Both the position numbers and the translations under genes were made by a program. From assembly GCA_003243455.1 (NCBI GenBank), contig QFQS01000006.1:1-64000 (forward strand): a stretch of DNA of 64,000 nt, in the 5' to 3' direction. Numbering within the stretch: position 1 is the stretch's first letter; each line of letters begins with the position of its first letter. Source of the DNA: Cereibacter sphaeroides. GTDB lineage: Bacteria; Pseudomonadota; Alphaproteobacteria; Rhodobacterales; Rhodobacteraceae. The notes below the pieces were generated by a model. It saw only the letters and a program-made list of their open reading frames with translations, made no database searches and was not told where the DNA came from. Below are positions 41,369 to 50,155 of this stretch, piece by piece.

Positions 41369-44199
41369 CGTGCCCCCCCGCGCCGCAACAGCTTCGCCAG
41401 GCTCCAGCCCGCATTCGCCGCCTCTTGCACGCCCACTCCCGGCGGCTCTTCGATTGGCGGGAAGGCGGGTTGCGCCTCTGCCGGGGCTGCCACACGCTCG
41501 ATCTTCACGCGCAGGTCGAACCAGGCCGCCTGCCCCGTGATCGGATCGGAGTTCGACCAGCGCATCCCGTCGCCTTTCTCTGGCAGCAGTTCCGAAATCA
41601 GGTGGTTCAGCAGGAACCCCTTCGTCGCCTCGGGCGCATCCCTGTCCAGCCCCCAGGCGCCCTTGCGCTTGCCAATGGCATTCCAGGTCCAGATCGTGTT
41701 TTCGTTCAGCGCCGCCATATGCGCGACCGGCACGACGATCTCGCCATTCGGAGAGGTCACCCGCGCCCAATCGCCCATACCAAAACCATACTGTTCCCAT
41801 ACCTTTGTTGGCAGGTACAAATAGTTCCGCCCCAGGATCTGGCGCAGCCAGGCGTTCTGCGATCCCCAGGAGTGATACATGTGCATCGGCCGCTGCGTCA
41901 GCGCGTGCAGTGGATAGCCTTCGGCTGCATCATCGCCAAAGGGCGGATACCAGGCCGGCAGCGGGTCCATCGCCCTTTTGATGCGCACGCGCATGGCATC
42001 GGGCGGCTGCGGATGGGTCAGACCCTCGGCGGCAAGCTGGAACCGCCGCATCGGTTCGGCATAGACCGAAAAGAGATAGGGTTGCGGGGTTTCATAGAAG
42101 CCCATCGCGACCGCCCAGTCCTGATACTCGGCGTTCCACGGCTTGAAATAAGACGCGTTATCAGGCACATGCGCCTGAAAGAACCCGCCATTGGCGATAT
42201 AGGCGTCAAGCTGACCAGGGTTCGGCGCGCCCCTTCCCGCCTCTTCGCCGTTCCCCCGGAACCCCATCAGCGGCCCGATGCCCGGACGCCTTTGATGGTT
42301 GACGATGTAGTCGGCATAGTCGCGGTAAAGCGGTTGCCCCTCGGCGTTCACGAACCCCGGCAAGCCAAGCCGCGCGCCAAGGTCGATCAGCACCGACTGG
42401 AACCCGCGCACATCCCGGTCAGGCTCGGTCACCGGCCAGCGGATCGCATCGCCTGCCGCGCCGGGTTCGCTGATCGGGCGGTCCAGCAGGCTGATGCAGT
42501 CGTGCCGCTCCATATAGGTCGTGTCGGGCAGGATCAGGTCGGAATATGCAACCATTTCCGATGCATAGGCATCGGCATAGATGATGTGGGGGATCACGTA
42601 TTCGCCGTCTTCCCCCTTGTCCGTCAGCATCTCCATGACGGCGCTGGTATTCATCGAAGAATTCCACGCCATGTTCGCCATGTAGAGCAACAGGGTGTCG
42701 ATCCGATAGGGATCGCCCGCATGGGCATTCGGGATGACCATATGCATCATCCCATGCGCGGAGAACGGATTTTCCCAGCTGAACGCCTTGTCGATCCGCG
42801 CTGGACTGCCGTCAGGCCTCAGCGCCAGTTGGTCGGGCGAGCGGACATATCCCAGATGCGGACCCGACAACGGCTTGCCCGGCTTCGCCTCGAAATGGGG
42901 CGTTGGGTGCGCCTCGACCGGCTTCGGATACGGCGGCTTTAGCCGGTACCCGCCCGGCACCTCGACCGTCCCCAGCAGGATCTGTAGCAAATGCAGCGCC
43001 CGGGCCGTCTGGAACCCGTTGGAATGCGCCGAAATTCCCCGCATCGCGTGGAAACTGACCGGTCTCCCGATCATCTGCGGATGCTCATCACCCCGGAAAT
43101 CAACCCAAGACCGGTCCAGCGCAATCGCCTCGTCAAAGGCCACGCGTGCGAGCTCCGCCGCCAGCGCCCGGATGCGCTGAGCTGTAACACCAACCCGCCC
43201 GGCCACGGCCTCCGGCGCATAGTCCGGCGACAGATACCGCTCCGCGAGATGCTGGAAGACCGTTCGGTGCCCCTGCCAAACCGCGCCCAGATCGGGTTGC
43301 ACGCCCTTGGCGTCCCAACTCGCGGGCATGCCCGTCCGCCGGTCGATCACAAAGGGCTGGCTTTCGGCGTTACGCACGAACAGGCCCTTCGTCGGCCCCT
43401 CGGTCTCATCCACCAGATAGGCCGCATTGGTCCAACGGGCGAGGTAATCGAGATCGACCTTCCCCGCCTCCAGCAGGCAATGGATCAGCGAAAGTATCAA
43501 CAGCCCGTCCGCGCCCGGCGTCACAGCAAACCAGTCGTCCGCCACGGCGTTATAACCCGTGCGGATCGGGTTCACGCCAATGACCTTCGCGCCCCGCGCC
43601 TTCAGCTTGCCCAGGCCGATCTTGATCGGATTGCTGTCATGATCCTCGGCCACGCCGAACATGACGAACAGACGCGTCAGCTCCCAATCCGGCTGCCCGA
43701 ACTCCCAGAACGCGCCGCCGATCGTGTAAATTCCCGCCGCGGCCATGTTGACCGAGCAGAAACCGCCATGCGCGGCATAGTTCGGCGTCCCAAACCCCTG
43801 CGCCCAGAATCCGGTCAGGCTCTGGCTCTGGTCGCGACCGGTGAAAAAGGCCAGCTTCTCGGGCGCCGTCTCGCGTAGTGGCTTCATCCAGGCCACCGCC
43901 GTCGTCAGCGCCTCTTCCCAGCTGATCTCCTCGAACGCCCCCGACCCTCGCGGACCCACGCGCCGCAGTGGCGCGCGCAGGCGCGACGGCGCGGTGATCT
44001 GCTTGATACCGCTCGCCCCTTTGCCGCACAGCACCCCCTTGTTCACCGGGTGGTCGCGGTTGCCTTCGATATAGCTGACCTTGCCCGACTTCAGATGCAC
44101 GTTGATGCCGCAGCGGCAGGCGCACATGTAGCAGGTGGTCCGGCGCACCTCGTCGGACACGGGCGGCGAGGTATCGACGTAGGGAGAGACTGGCTTCAT
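41365..44199 (-). CDS. soeA: sulfite-oxidising molybdopterin subunit (SoeA; DMSO-reductase family)
   Basis: A 944-residue bis-molybdopterin oxidoreductase. The N-terminal [4Fe-4S] site is CYMCACRC near residue 23, completed by a downstream LCGKG. The probable molybdenum ligand is the cysteine in GGFCSVN. No twin-arginine signal is present, which fits the cytoplasmic SoeABC complex that oxidises sulfite to sulfate and feeds quinone, rather than periplasmic DMSO reductase. Position after xsc and tauE supports sulfite as substrate. The start is uncertain: ATG at 44199 lacks a clear ribosome site and GTG at 44211 is an alternative. Confidence 0.85.
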   Translation of the reverse strand: MKPVSPYVDTSPPVSDEVRRTTCYMCACRCGINVHLKSGKVSYIEGNRDHPVNKGVLCGKGASGIKQITAPSRLRAPLRRVGPRGSGAFEEISWEEALTTAVAWMKPLRETAPEKLAFFTGRDQSQSLTGFWAQGFGTPNYAAHGGFCSVNMAAAGIYTIGGAFWEFGQPDWELTRLFVMFGVAEDHDSNPIKIGLGKLKARGAKVIGVNPIRTGYNAVADDWFAVTPGADGLLILSLIHCLLEAGKVDLDYLARWTNAAYLVDETEGPTKGLFVRNAESQPFVIDRRTGMPASWDAKGVQPDLGAVWQGHRTVFQHLAERYLSPDYAPEAVAGRVGVTAQRIRALAAELARVAFDEAIALDRSWVDFRGDEHPQMIGRPVSFHAMRGISAHSNGFQTARALHLLQILLGTVEVPGGYRLKPPYPKPVEAHPTPHFEAKPGKPLSGPHLGYVRSPDQLALRPDGSPARIDKAFSWENPFSAHGMMHMVIPNAHAGDPYRIDTLLLYMANMAWNSSMNTSAVMEMLTDKGEDGEYVIPHIIYADAYASEMVAYSDLILPDTTYMERHDCISLLDRPISEPGAAGDAIRWPVTEPDRDVRGFQSVLIDLGARLGLPGFVNAEGQPLYRDYADYIVNHQRRPGIGPLMGFRGNGEEAGRGAPNPGQLDAYIANGGFFQAHVPDNASYFKPWNAEYQDWAVAMGFYETPQPYLFSVYAEPMRRFQLAAEGLTHPQPPDAMRVRIKRAMDPLPAWYPPFGDDAAEGYPLHALTQRPMHMYHSWGSQNAWLRQILGRNYLYLPTKVWEQYGFGMGDWARVTSPNGEIVVPVAHMAALNENTIWTWNAIGKRKGAWGLDRDAPEATKGFLLNHLISELLPEKGDGMRWSNSDPITGQAAWFDLRVKIERVAAPAEAQPAFPPIEEPPGVGVQEAANAGWSLAKLLRRGGAR

Positions 44200-44320
44200 C
44201 AGGAGATTCACTGGTCTGTTCGACCGACTTTGACCGAGGCCAACGTTCCTGACCAGCCCAAAACGGTGGAACCATTTTCCCAATGCGGGCCCAGACTTGG
44301 AATATCCTGCGCACCGTTTG

Positions 44321-45067
44321 TCACAGGAGTGCCCGGATCAGGCCCATCGTCGCCAGCACGGCCAGCAGGATGATCGCGAAGCGCCGAAATTCCTGCGGGT
44401 CGGTACCAAAGAAATGGCGCCCTCCCAGCCAGTTGCCGATCAGCGTCAGCGGCAGGGCGAAAAGCGAGGCCCACAAAGTGTCCCAGGTCACCAGCCCGTG
44501 CCACCAGTAAAGCGGCGCCGAATAGATATCGAGCAACGGGAAATAGGCGATCAGCGTCGCGCGAAACACAGACGCCTGCATCGGTTGCGCCGCGAAGAAC
44601 GCCGCAACTGGCAGCCCCCCCATCCCCGGCGCATTGGCCAGCCCCGAGACCAGACCGGCCCCGATATTGGCCGCCGCACCTCGAATCTCAGTGGCCAGCC
44701 TCAGCCCAACCAGCAGCAGGACGCACATCGCGAGCACATAGCCAGAGATCAGCGCCCGCGCAGCGTTCTCCGATATTTCAGTCAGCGCCCATAGCCCCAG
44801 CGGCAGACCCACCGCCGCGCCCGCCAAAAGGCACAGCACGCGCTTCCAGTCCACCGATGGGCCCGCGCCACGCCATGCCTGCACCGACATGACGAATTCC
44901 AACACCACGACGACCGCAACGAAATGCAGCGGGTTCATCACGACGCTGGATGCGGCAATGACGATCGCCGAGAAGCCGAAGCCCGAATAGCCCCGGACGA
45001 AACCCGCGACAAAGATCACCACTGCCATCCACAGCGCGGCGCCAAGGCCTGCGTCGAATGGCATCAT
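44321..45067 (-). CDS. tauE: TauE/SafE-family sulfite exporter
   Basis: A 248-residue inner-membrane protein with about eight helices in two repeats; GYSGFGFSAIVIA and GLANAPGMGGLPVA mark the paired family motifs. In taurine degraders such proteins export sulfite or related anions to avoid toxicity. Its ATG overlaps the xsc stop (ATGA), tying it to the sulfite-producing step. The following soeA starts about 120 bp on, so oxidation and export are encoded together. Anion specificity is inferred from context. Confidence 0.85.
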   Translation of the reverse strand: MMPFDAGLGAALWMAVVIFVAGFVRGYSGFGFSAIVIAASSVVMNPLHFVAVVVVLEFVMSVQAWRGAGPSVDWKRVLCLLAGAAVGLPLGLWALTEISENAARALISGYVLAMCVLLLVGLRLATEIRGAAANIGAGLVSGLANAPGMGGLPVAAFFAAQPMQASVFRATLIAYFPLLDIYSAPLYWWHGLVTWDTLWASLFALPLTLIGNWLGGRHFFGTDPQEFRRFAIILLAVLATMGLIRALL

Positions 45068-46839
45068 GCCCCCGCCTGTGGGTGCATGTCGGCCAGGTCG
45101 ATGCCCGCAACGGCAACTGGGGCCTTCATCGCATCACGACGGAAGGGTTCGCCCAGTTCCTGGTTCAGCAGCACCTCGATGAAGGTGGTCTTGCCCGCCT
45201 TCTGATCCTTCAACGCCTTGGCCAGTGCAGCGGTTAACCCCTCCATGCTGGTCGCCTGCACACCCTGCAACCCGCAGGCTTGCGCGATACCGGCATAGCT
45301 GACCCGGTCGTTCAACTCAGTACCAACGAAGTTGTCCGAGTACCAAAGTGTCGTGTTCCGCTTTTCCGCGCCCCATTGGTAGTTGCGGAAGATCACCATG
45401 GTGATCGCGGGCCATTCCTGACGTCCGATCGCCGTCATCTCGTTCATCGAGATGCCAAAGGCGCCATCACCCGCAAAGCCGACAACCGGCATGTCCGGCT
45501 TGCCGATCTTGGCCCCCATGATCGAGGGCAGGCCGTAGCCGCAGGGGCCGAACAGACCCGGCGCCAGATATTTCCGACCCTCCTCGAAGGTTGGATAGGC
45601 ATTGCCGATGGCGCAGTTGTTGCCGATGTCCGAGGAAATGATCGCCTCACGCGGAAGCGCCGCCTGTATCGCGCGCCAGGCCATGCGCGGGCTCATCCAG
45701 TCCGGCTTGGCCTTGCGTGCCCGCTCGTTCCAGGTGGTGCCGGGATCATCATCTTCGTGATCCATGCTCGACAGCGCCTGTGCCCATGCCGATTTCGTTT
45801 GCGCGATCAGAGCTTTGCGGTCCGATCTTCCGGCGTCCCCTGCGCCGGCAGAAAGCCGCTCCAGAATGGCATCCGCCACCTTCTTCGCATCGCCGACAAT
45901 CCCTACGGCGACTGGTTTGGTCAGCCCGATCCGATCGGGATTCAGGTCCACTTGGATCACCGCCGCGCCCTTCGGCCAATAGTCGATGCCATAACCCGGC
46001 AGCGTCGAGAACGGATTCAGCCGCGTCCCCAGCGCCAGAACCACATCCGCCTTGGCAATCAGCTCCATCGCCGCCTTGGAGCCGTTATAACCCAAAGGCC
46101 CGGCAAACAGCGGATGCGAGCCCGGGAAAGCGTCGTTGTGCTGGTAGCCACAGCAGACCGGCGCATCCAGCCGCTCGGCCAAAGCCATCGAGGCCGGGAT
46201 AGCCCCTGCCAAGACCACGCCCGCGCCGTTCAGGATCACCGGGAACTTCGCGCTCGACAGCAGCTTCGCTGCCTCGGCAATCGCCGCATCGCCACCGTCA
46301 GGGCGCTCGAACTCCACCACGCGCGGCAATTCGATGTCGATCACCTGCGTCCAGAAATCCCGCGGGACGTTGATCTGGGCCGGGGCGCTCGCCCGCTTCG
46401 CCTTGAGGATCACACGGTTCAAAACCTCGGCGATGCGGGACGGATCGCGCACCTCTTCCTGATAGGCGACCATATCCTTGAACAGCGCCATCTGCTCGAC
46501 TTCCTGGAACCCGCCCTGCCCGATGGTCTTGTTCGCCGCCTGCGGCGTCACCAGCAGCAAGGGCGTATGGTTCCAGTAGGCGGTCTTCACCGGCGTCACG
46601 AAGTTGGTGATGCCCGGCCCGTTCTGCGCCACCATCATCGCCATCTTTCCCGTCGCGCGGGAATAGCCATCGGCCATCATGCCCGCATTGCACTCATGCG
46701 CGCAGTCCCAGAACCGGATGCCCGCCTTGGGGAACAGATCCGAGATCGGCATCATCGCCGATCCGATGATCCCGAACGCCTCGGAAATTCCATGCCTTTG
46801 CAGCACTTTGACAAAGGCTTCCTCGGTGGTCATCCGCAT
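45064..46839 (-). CDS. xsc: sulfoacetaldehyde acetyltransferase
   Basis: A 591-residue thiamine-diphosphate enzyme that converts sulfoacetaldehyde and phosphate to acetyl phosphate and sulfite in the cytoplasm. The N-terminal domain starts TTEEAFVKVLQRHGISEAFG. The ThDP/Mg motif GDGAFGISMNEM lies near residue 475 and ends with the NYQW region. Length agrees with known Xsc. The start at 46839 has GGAG with eight bases between; the Met two codons later is an alternative. A TauR-type box lies about 100 bp upstream at 46937-46946. Acetyl phosphate would normally go to Pta, which is not in the window. Confidence 0.95.
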   Translation of the reverse strand: MRMTTEEAFVKVLQRHGISEAFGIIGSAMMPISDLFPKAGIRFWDCAHECNAGMMADGYSRATGKMAMMVAQNGPGITNFVTPVKTAYWNHTPLLLVTPQAANKTIGQGGFQEVEQMALFKDMVAYQEEVRDPSRIAEVLNRVILKAKRASAPAQINVPRDFWTQVIDIELPRVVEFERPDGGDAAIAEAAKLLSSAKFPVILNGAGVVLAGAIPASMALAERLDAPVCCGYQHNDAFPGSHPLFAGPLGYNGSKAAMELIAKADVVLALGTRLNPFSTLPGYGIDYWPKGAAVIQVDLNPDRIGLTKPVAVGIVGDAKKVADAILERLSAGAGDAGRSDRKALIAQTKSAWAQALSSMDHEDDDPGTTWNERARKAKPDWMSPRMAWRAIQAALPREAIISSDIGNNCAIGNAYPTFEEGRKYLAPGLFGPCGYGLPSIMGAKIGKPDMPVVGFAGDGAFGISMNEMTAIGRQEWPAITMVIFRNYQWGAEKRNTTLWYSDNFVGTELNDRVSYAGIAQACGLQGVQATSMEGLTAALAKALKDQKAGKTTFIEVLLNQELGEPFRRDAMKAPVAVAGIDLADMHPQAGA

Positions 46840-46936
46840 CGCAATTCTCCAGCTATCAGACGGGCGCCCTTGCCCGATTTGCGCGCAATCTATCCGCGTG
46901 GCGCCCTCGCGGCTTAGGGCCAGCCGCAGAAGCCCC

Positions 46937-46946
46937 ATAGGTCCAG
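46937..46946 (-). promoter_or_regulatory. TauR-box-like motif upstream of xsc
   Basis: On the minus strand this reads CTGGACCTAT, nine of ten positions of the CTGGACYTAA repeat that I recall as the TauR target in Rhodobacter capsulatus. It lies about 98 bp before the xsc start. A second adjacent repeat is not evident. Confidence 0.5.
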
Positions 46947-46962
46947 ATCGACTACCCATTCA

Positions 46963-47062
46963 CCTTGGCTCAAATATCCTCGGGGGTGATGAGCGATCAG
47001 AAATCTTCCGGTGGAAGATTTCCGCGAAGAACGCCCGGCCCCCCGTGGGCGGGCCGGAGCAG
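46963..47062 (-). repeat. intergenic repeat block (shortened family A plus family B variant)
   Basis: CTTGGCTCAAATATCCTCGG at 46964-46983 is a shortened family A copy. It is followed by a perfect hairpin AAATCTTCC-GGT-GGAAGATTT at 47001-47021. Then comes a GC-rich palindrome at 47030-47062 (CGCCCGGCCCCCCGTGGGCG) resembling family B. The block lies between the tauR stop and the xsc promoter and probably ends the tauR transcript. Confidence 0.65.
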
Positions 47063-47100
47063 GAGGGCAGACAGCCCCCGGCGCTCTCTGCCAGACCGCC

Positions 47101-48549
47101 CTACCCGATCTCTTCCGCGACAATCCCTATCCCCTCCGCTATCCGCCCCGCAGCTATCGAGGAATAGGCAAGCCGGTAGTAGCTCCGCGGCCCCTCTCCG
47201 TCGAAGAACGCCCGCCCAGGCTCAATCAGCACACCCCTTGCCCGCAGCCGCAGCGCCAATGCCTCGGTGTCCACACCCTCCGGCGCGCGCATCCAGAACG
47301 ACGATCCGCCAAAGCCGCCCGCCTGCACCACCTCCAGCCCCGACGCCGCAATCGCCTCTTCCATCGCAACGCGACGGCGGCGAAAGGTCTGCTTCATCCG
47401 CGCCACAAGCGCATCGTAGTGGCCGAGCGACAGGAAATAGGCCGCCGTCCGCTGCACATTCCCCGGCGGATGGCGGAGAACAGCGACCCGCAAAGCCCGC
47501 GCCTCGGCGATAAAGCTTTCGGGGCCGACCAGATAGCCCAGCCGCAACCCCGGAAAGATCGACTTCGAGAATGATCCCGCGTGGATCACCCGCCCTTCGT
47601 GGTCCAGCGACTTGAGCGAGGGCGAGGCGGGCGCAAGAAAGCTCATCTCGAATTCGTAGTCATCTTCGACCACGACGAAATTCTGCCGCGCCGCCGCCTG
47701 CAGCAGCGCCATGCGCCGGGCCAGCGGCATGGTGGCATTGGTCGGGCTGTGGTGACTGGGCGCGGCAAAGACCACGTCCACATCGGCGGGCAGCCTTTCC
47801 GGCGGCAGCCCTTCTGCATCGACATCGACCGGCAGAACCTTGGCCATCCCCTGCTGCAAGATCGCCCGCAGACCCGGATAGACCGGGTTCTCAACCACCG
47901 CCCGGCCGCCCTGCCCCAGCAGCACCGTCGCGGCCAGCCAAAGCCCGTTCTGAGCGCCCATCGTGATCAGCACTTCCTCTGGCCGGGCCGAGATCCCGCG
48001 CCGGGGCAATATGCCCCGCAGGATATACTCGATCAGCAGCGGATCGTCGCGCTCCTGCCAATCATCGCTAAGCGCCTCGAAGTCCCGCTTTCCCAGTGCC
48101 CGCATCGCGCAGGCGCGCCAGTTCTGATGGTCGAACAGGCTCGCATCGGCCTGGCCATAGATAAAGGGAAAGGGATAGCTGCGCCAATCCGCCGGTTTCG
48201 TTACCGCCACCGCACGGGAAAACCGCCGCCCTGTAAGCGCCGCGTAATCGACCGCCGGAGGTGTCGCGGGCGGAAACGGCAGTGCCGGCCGAACCGGCGC
48301 GCTATCCGAGACGAAATACCCTGACCGGCCGCGAGAGGTCAGATAATCGCCCGCCAGCAGCTCCGTATAGGCTAGCGTTACCGTAATGCGCGCCACGCCC
48401 AATTGCCGTGCCAACCCGCGAGACGACGGCAATCGCTCCCCTGCCCGGAACCGCCCCGCCGCGATCCGCTCGACGATCAGGGCGCGGATACGTTCCTGCA
48501 GGGTGCCACCCTGCTGCGGCAGCACGAAGGCTTCGGGCGGGATCGACAT
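47101..48549 (-). CDS. tauR: MocR/GntR-type taurine regulator (TauR-like)
   Basis: A 482-residue MocR-type regulator. It has a GntR winged helix at residues ~15-85 (LPSSRGLARQLGVARITVTL) joined by a linker to an aminotransferase-fold domain. That domain keeps the PLP lysine in HAGSFSKSIFPGLRLGYL, so it should bind PLP and sense an amine such as taurine. Position between tpa and xsc, plus the CTGGACYTAW boxes, supports TauR, an activator of taurine genes. ATG at 48549 gives the usual N-terminus. A box-like sequence lies just upstream on the opposite strand, suggesting autoregulation. Confidence 0.88.
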   Translation of the reverse strand: MSIPPEAFVLPQQGGTLQERIRALIVERIAAGRFRAGERLPSSRGLARQLGVARITVTLAYTELLAGDYLTSRGRSGYFVSDSAPVRPALPFPPATPPAVDYAALTGRRFSRAVAVTKPADWRSYPFPFIYGQADASLFDHQNWRACAMRALGKRDFEALSDDWQERDDPLLIEYILRGILPRRGISARPEEVLITMGAQNGLWLAATVLLGQGGRAVVENPVYPGLRAILQQGMAKVLPVDVDAEGLPPERLPADVDVVFAAPSHHSPTNATMPLARRMALLQAAARQNFVVVEDDYEFEMSFLAPASPSLKSLDHEGRVIHAGSFSKSIFPGLRLGYLVGPESFIAEARALRVAVLRHPPGNVQRTAAYFLSLGHYDALVARMKQTFRRRRVAMEEAIAASGLEVVQAGGFGGSSFWMRAPEGVDTEALALRLRARGVLIEPGRAFFDGEGPRSYYRLAYSSIAAGRIAEGIGIVAEEIG

Positions 48550-48572
48550 TCTGGCCCCATCACGCGGACAAG

Positions 48573-48582
48573 CTGGACTTAT
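48573..48582 (+). promoter_or_regulatory. TauR-box-like motif upstream of tauR
   Basis: CTGGACTTAT on the plus strand lies about 25 bp before the tauR start codon, a position suited to autoregulation. It matches nine of ten positions of CTGGACYTAA but points away from the gene. Confidence 0.42.
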
Positions 48583-48637
48583 CCACCCGTCAAGCCACAA
48601 CGGTCAAGGCCTTCGCCACCCCCTGCCACAAAAGCAG

Positions 48638-48665
48638 AAGGCCCCGGACATTTCACCGGGGCCTT
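48638..48665 (-). terminator. rho-independent terminator after tpa
   Basis: AAGGCCCCGG and CCGGGGCCTT form a perfect 10-bp stem around eight bases, followed on the minus strand by CTGCTTTTG. It lies 18 bp after the tpa stop and separates tpa from tauR. Confidence 0.82.
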
Positions 48666-48683
48666 CATCGCAATGTCGCTGTG

Positions 48684-50060
48684 TTAGCCGAACACGCGCC
48701 CCAGCGCGCCATCGATGGCCGTGGTGATCTCGTCGATGTCATCCGGCGTAGCGATCAGCGCGGGCGACAGGCAGAGCGTGTTGTTCAACCCCGGCAGCGA
48801 GCGGTTGGTCATCCCGATGATGACACCCTGCGCCATGCAGTCGGCAACCACCGCCGCCACCTTCTTCTCATCCGCCGGTTCCTTGGTCGCCCGATCCGCC
48901 ACCAGCTCCGCCCCGCAGAACAGACCCTTGCCGCGCACCTGGCCGATCACCTTGTGCTTCTCGGCCAGCGCATTCAGGTTATCCAGCACCCGCGCACCCA
49001 TGCGCGTGGTATTGGCCAGCAAACCCTCATCCTCGATGATCCGCATGTTCTCCAGAGCCGCCGCCGGACCGGAGGTGCAGCCGCCGAAGGTCGAGATGTC
49101 GCGGAAGTAGCTCATCGGATCGGATGCATCGTCCTTGAACTGCTCGAACACGGCTTCCGTTGTCACCGTGCAGGCGATGGCGGCATAGCCAGAGGCGACG
49201 CCCTTGGCCATCGTCACGAAGTCGGGCTTGATGCCGTAGTGCTGATAGCCGAACCACTCGCCGGTCCGGCCGACGCCACAGACAACCTCATCAATATGGA
49301 TCAGGATGTTGTATTTCTTGCAGATTTCCTGAACCCGCTCCCAATACCCCGCCGGCGGCACGATGACGCCGCCGCCCGCCGTCACCGGCTCCAGGCAGAT
49401 CGCGCCGATGGTGTCGGGGCCTTCGCGCAGGATCACTTCCTCGATGGCATCGGCAGCCCGCTCGCCGTAGTTCGCGACGTCCCACTGCTTGCGATACTCA
49501 AGGCAATGAGGCACCTCAACGAAGCCCGGTGTGAACGGGCCGTATTGCATCGCCCGCTGCGGCTGGCCGCAGGCGGAAAGCGCGGTGATCGTGGTGCCGT
49601 GATAGTCGCGCTCGCGGTACAGGATCTTGTATTTCTTGCCGCCATGGTGCCGCGCCGCGATCTGGCGGACCATCTTGAAGACCTTCTCGTTGGCCTCTGA
49701 CCCCGAGTTGGCGTAGTAGACGCGGCTCATTCCCGGCATCTTTTCGATCAGACGCTGCGCGAACAGCGAACCGGGGATCGACCCGGCGGAACCGGCGAAA
49801 TAGCACATCTTCACCAGCTGATCGCGCACCGCGTCTGCGATGCTTTCGCGACCGTAGCCGACGTTGACCGTCCAGACCCCGCCCGAAACGGCGTCGAGAT
49901 GCTCTTTCCCCTTGGCATCCCAGACGCGGATGCCCTTGCCCTCGACCATGATGCGCGGGTCGATCGACTCGAATTGCTTGTGCTGGATCAGGTGGTGCCA
50001 AACATGGGCGCGGTCGGCCTCGACCACACCGCTCATATCGTTGCCAACAGCTCTGTCCAT
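48684..50060 (-). CDS. tpa: taurine:pyruvate aminotransferase
   Basis: A 458-residue class III PLP aminotransferase. It would move the amino group of taurine to pyruvate, giving sulfoacetaldehyde and alanine. The PLP lysine is in VTMAKGVASG. The aspartate-containing segment ILIHIDEVVCGVGRTGEW and the substrate loop YYANSGSEANEKVFK are typical of Tpa-like enzymes. The xsc and tauR neighbours make taurine more likely than other omega-amino donors. A TauR-type box lies about 60 bp upstream. The start at 50060 has AAAGG before it; Met nine is an alternative. Confidence 0.9.
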   Translation of the reverse strand: MDRAVGNDMSGVVEADRAHVWHHLIQHKQFESIDPRIMVEGKGIRVWDAKGKEHLDAVSGGVWTVNVGYGRESIADAVRDQLVKMCYFAGSAGSIPGSLFAQRLIEKMPGMSRVYYANSGSEANEKVFKMVRQIAARHHGGKKYKILYRERDYHGTTITALSACGQPQRAMQYGPFTPGFVEVPHCLEYRKQWDVANYGERAADAIEEVILREGPDTIGAICLEPVTAGGGVIVPPAGYWERVQEICKKYNILIHIDEVVCGVGRTGEWFGYQHYGIKPDFVTMAKGVASGYAAIACTVTTEAVFEQFKDDASDPMSYFRDISTFGGCTSGPAAALENMRIIEDEGLLANTTRMGARVLDNLNALAEKHKVIGQVRGKGLFCGAELVADRATKEPADEKKVAAVVADCMAQGVIIGMTNRSLPGLNNTLCLSPALIATPDDIDEITTAIDGALGRVFG

Positions 50061-50118
50061 GATCGCGCCTTTCCCGAAAACGATGCGGGCGCATAATCGG
50101 GGATCGGCGGGTTTGCGG

Positions 50119-50128
50119 TTAGGTCCAG
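50119..50128 (-). promoter_or_regulatory. TauR box upstream of tpa
   Basis: On the minus strand CTGGACCTAA matches the CTGGACYTAA consensus at all ten positions, about 60 bp upstream of the tpa start codon. A degenerate second copy, CTGGCGCTAT, begins 23 bases further upstream, which would give the direct-repeat arrangement reported for TauR. Confidence 0.6.
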
Positions 50129-50155
50129 AGCGTCCGCACAGATAGCGCCAGATCG

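Noticed and set aside
39765..44199. Respiratory DMSO reductase (dmsABC)
   Set aside because: The catalytic subunit has no twin-arginine signal, and the genes follow xsc and tauE. SoeABC fits better, though a tree should settle it.
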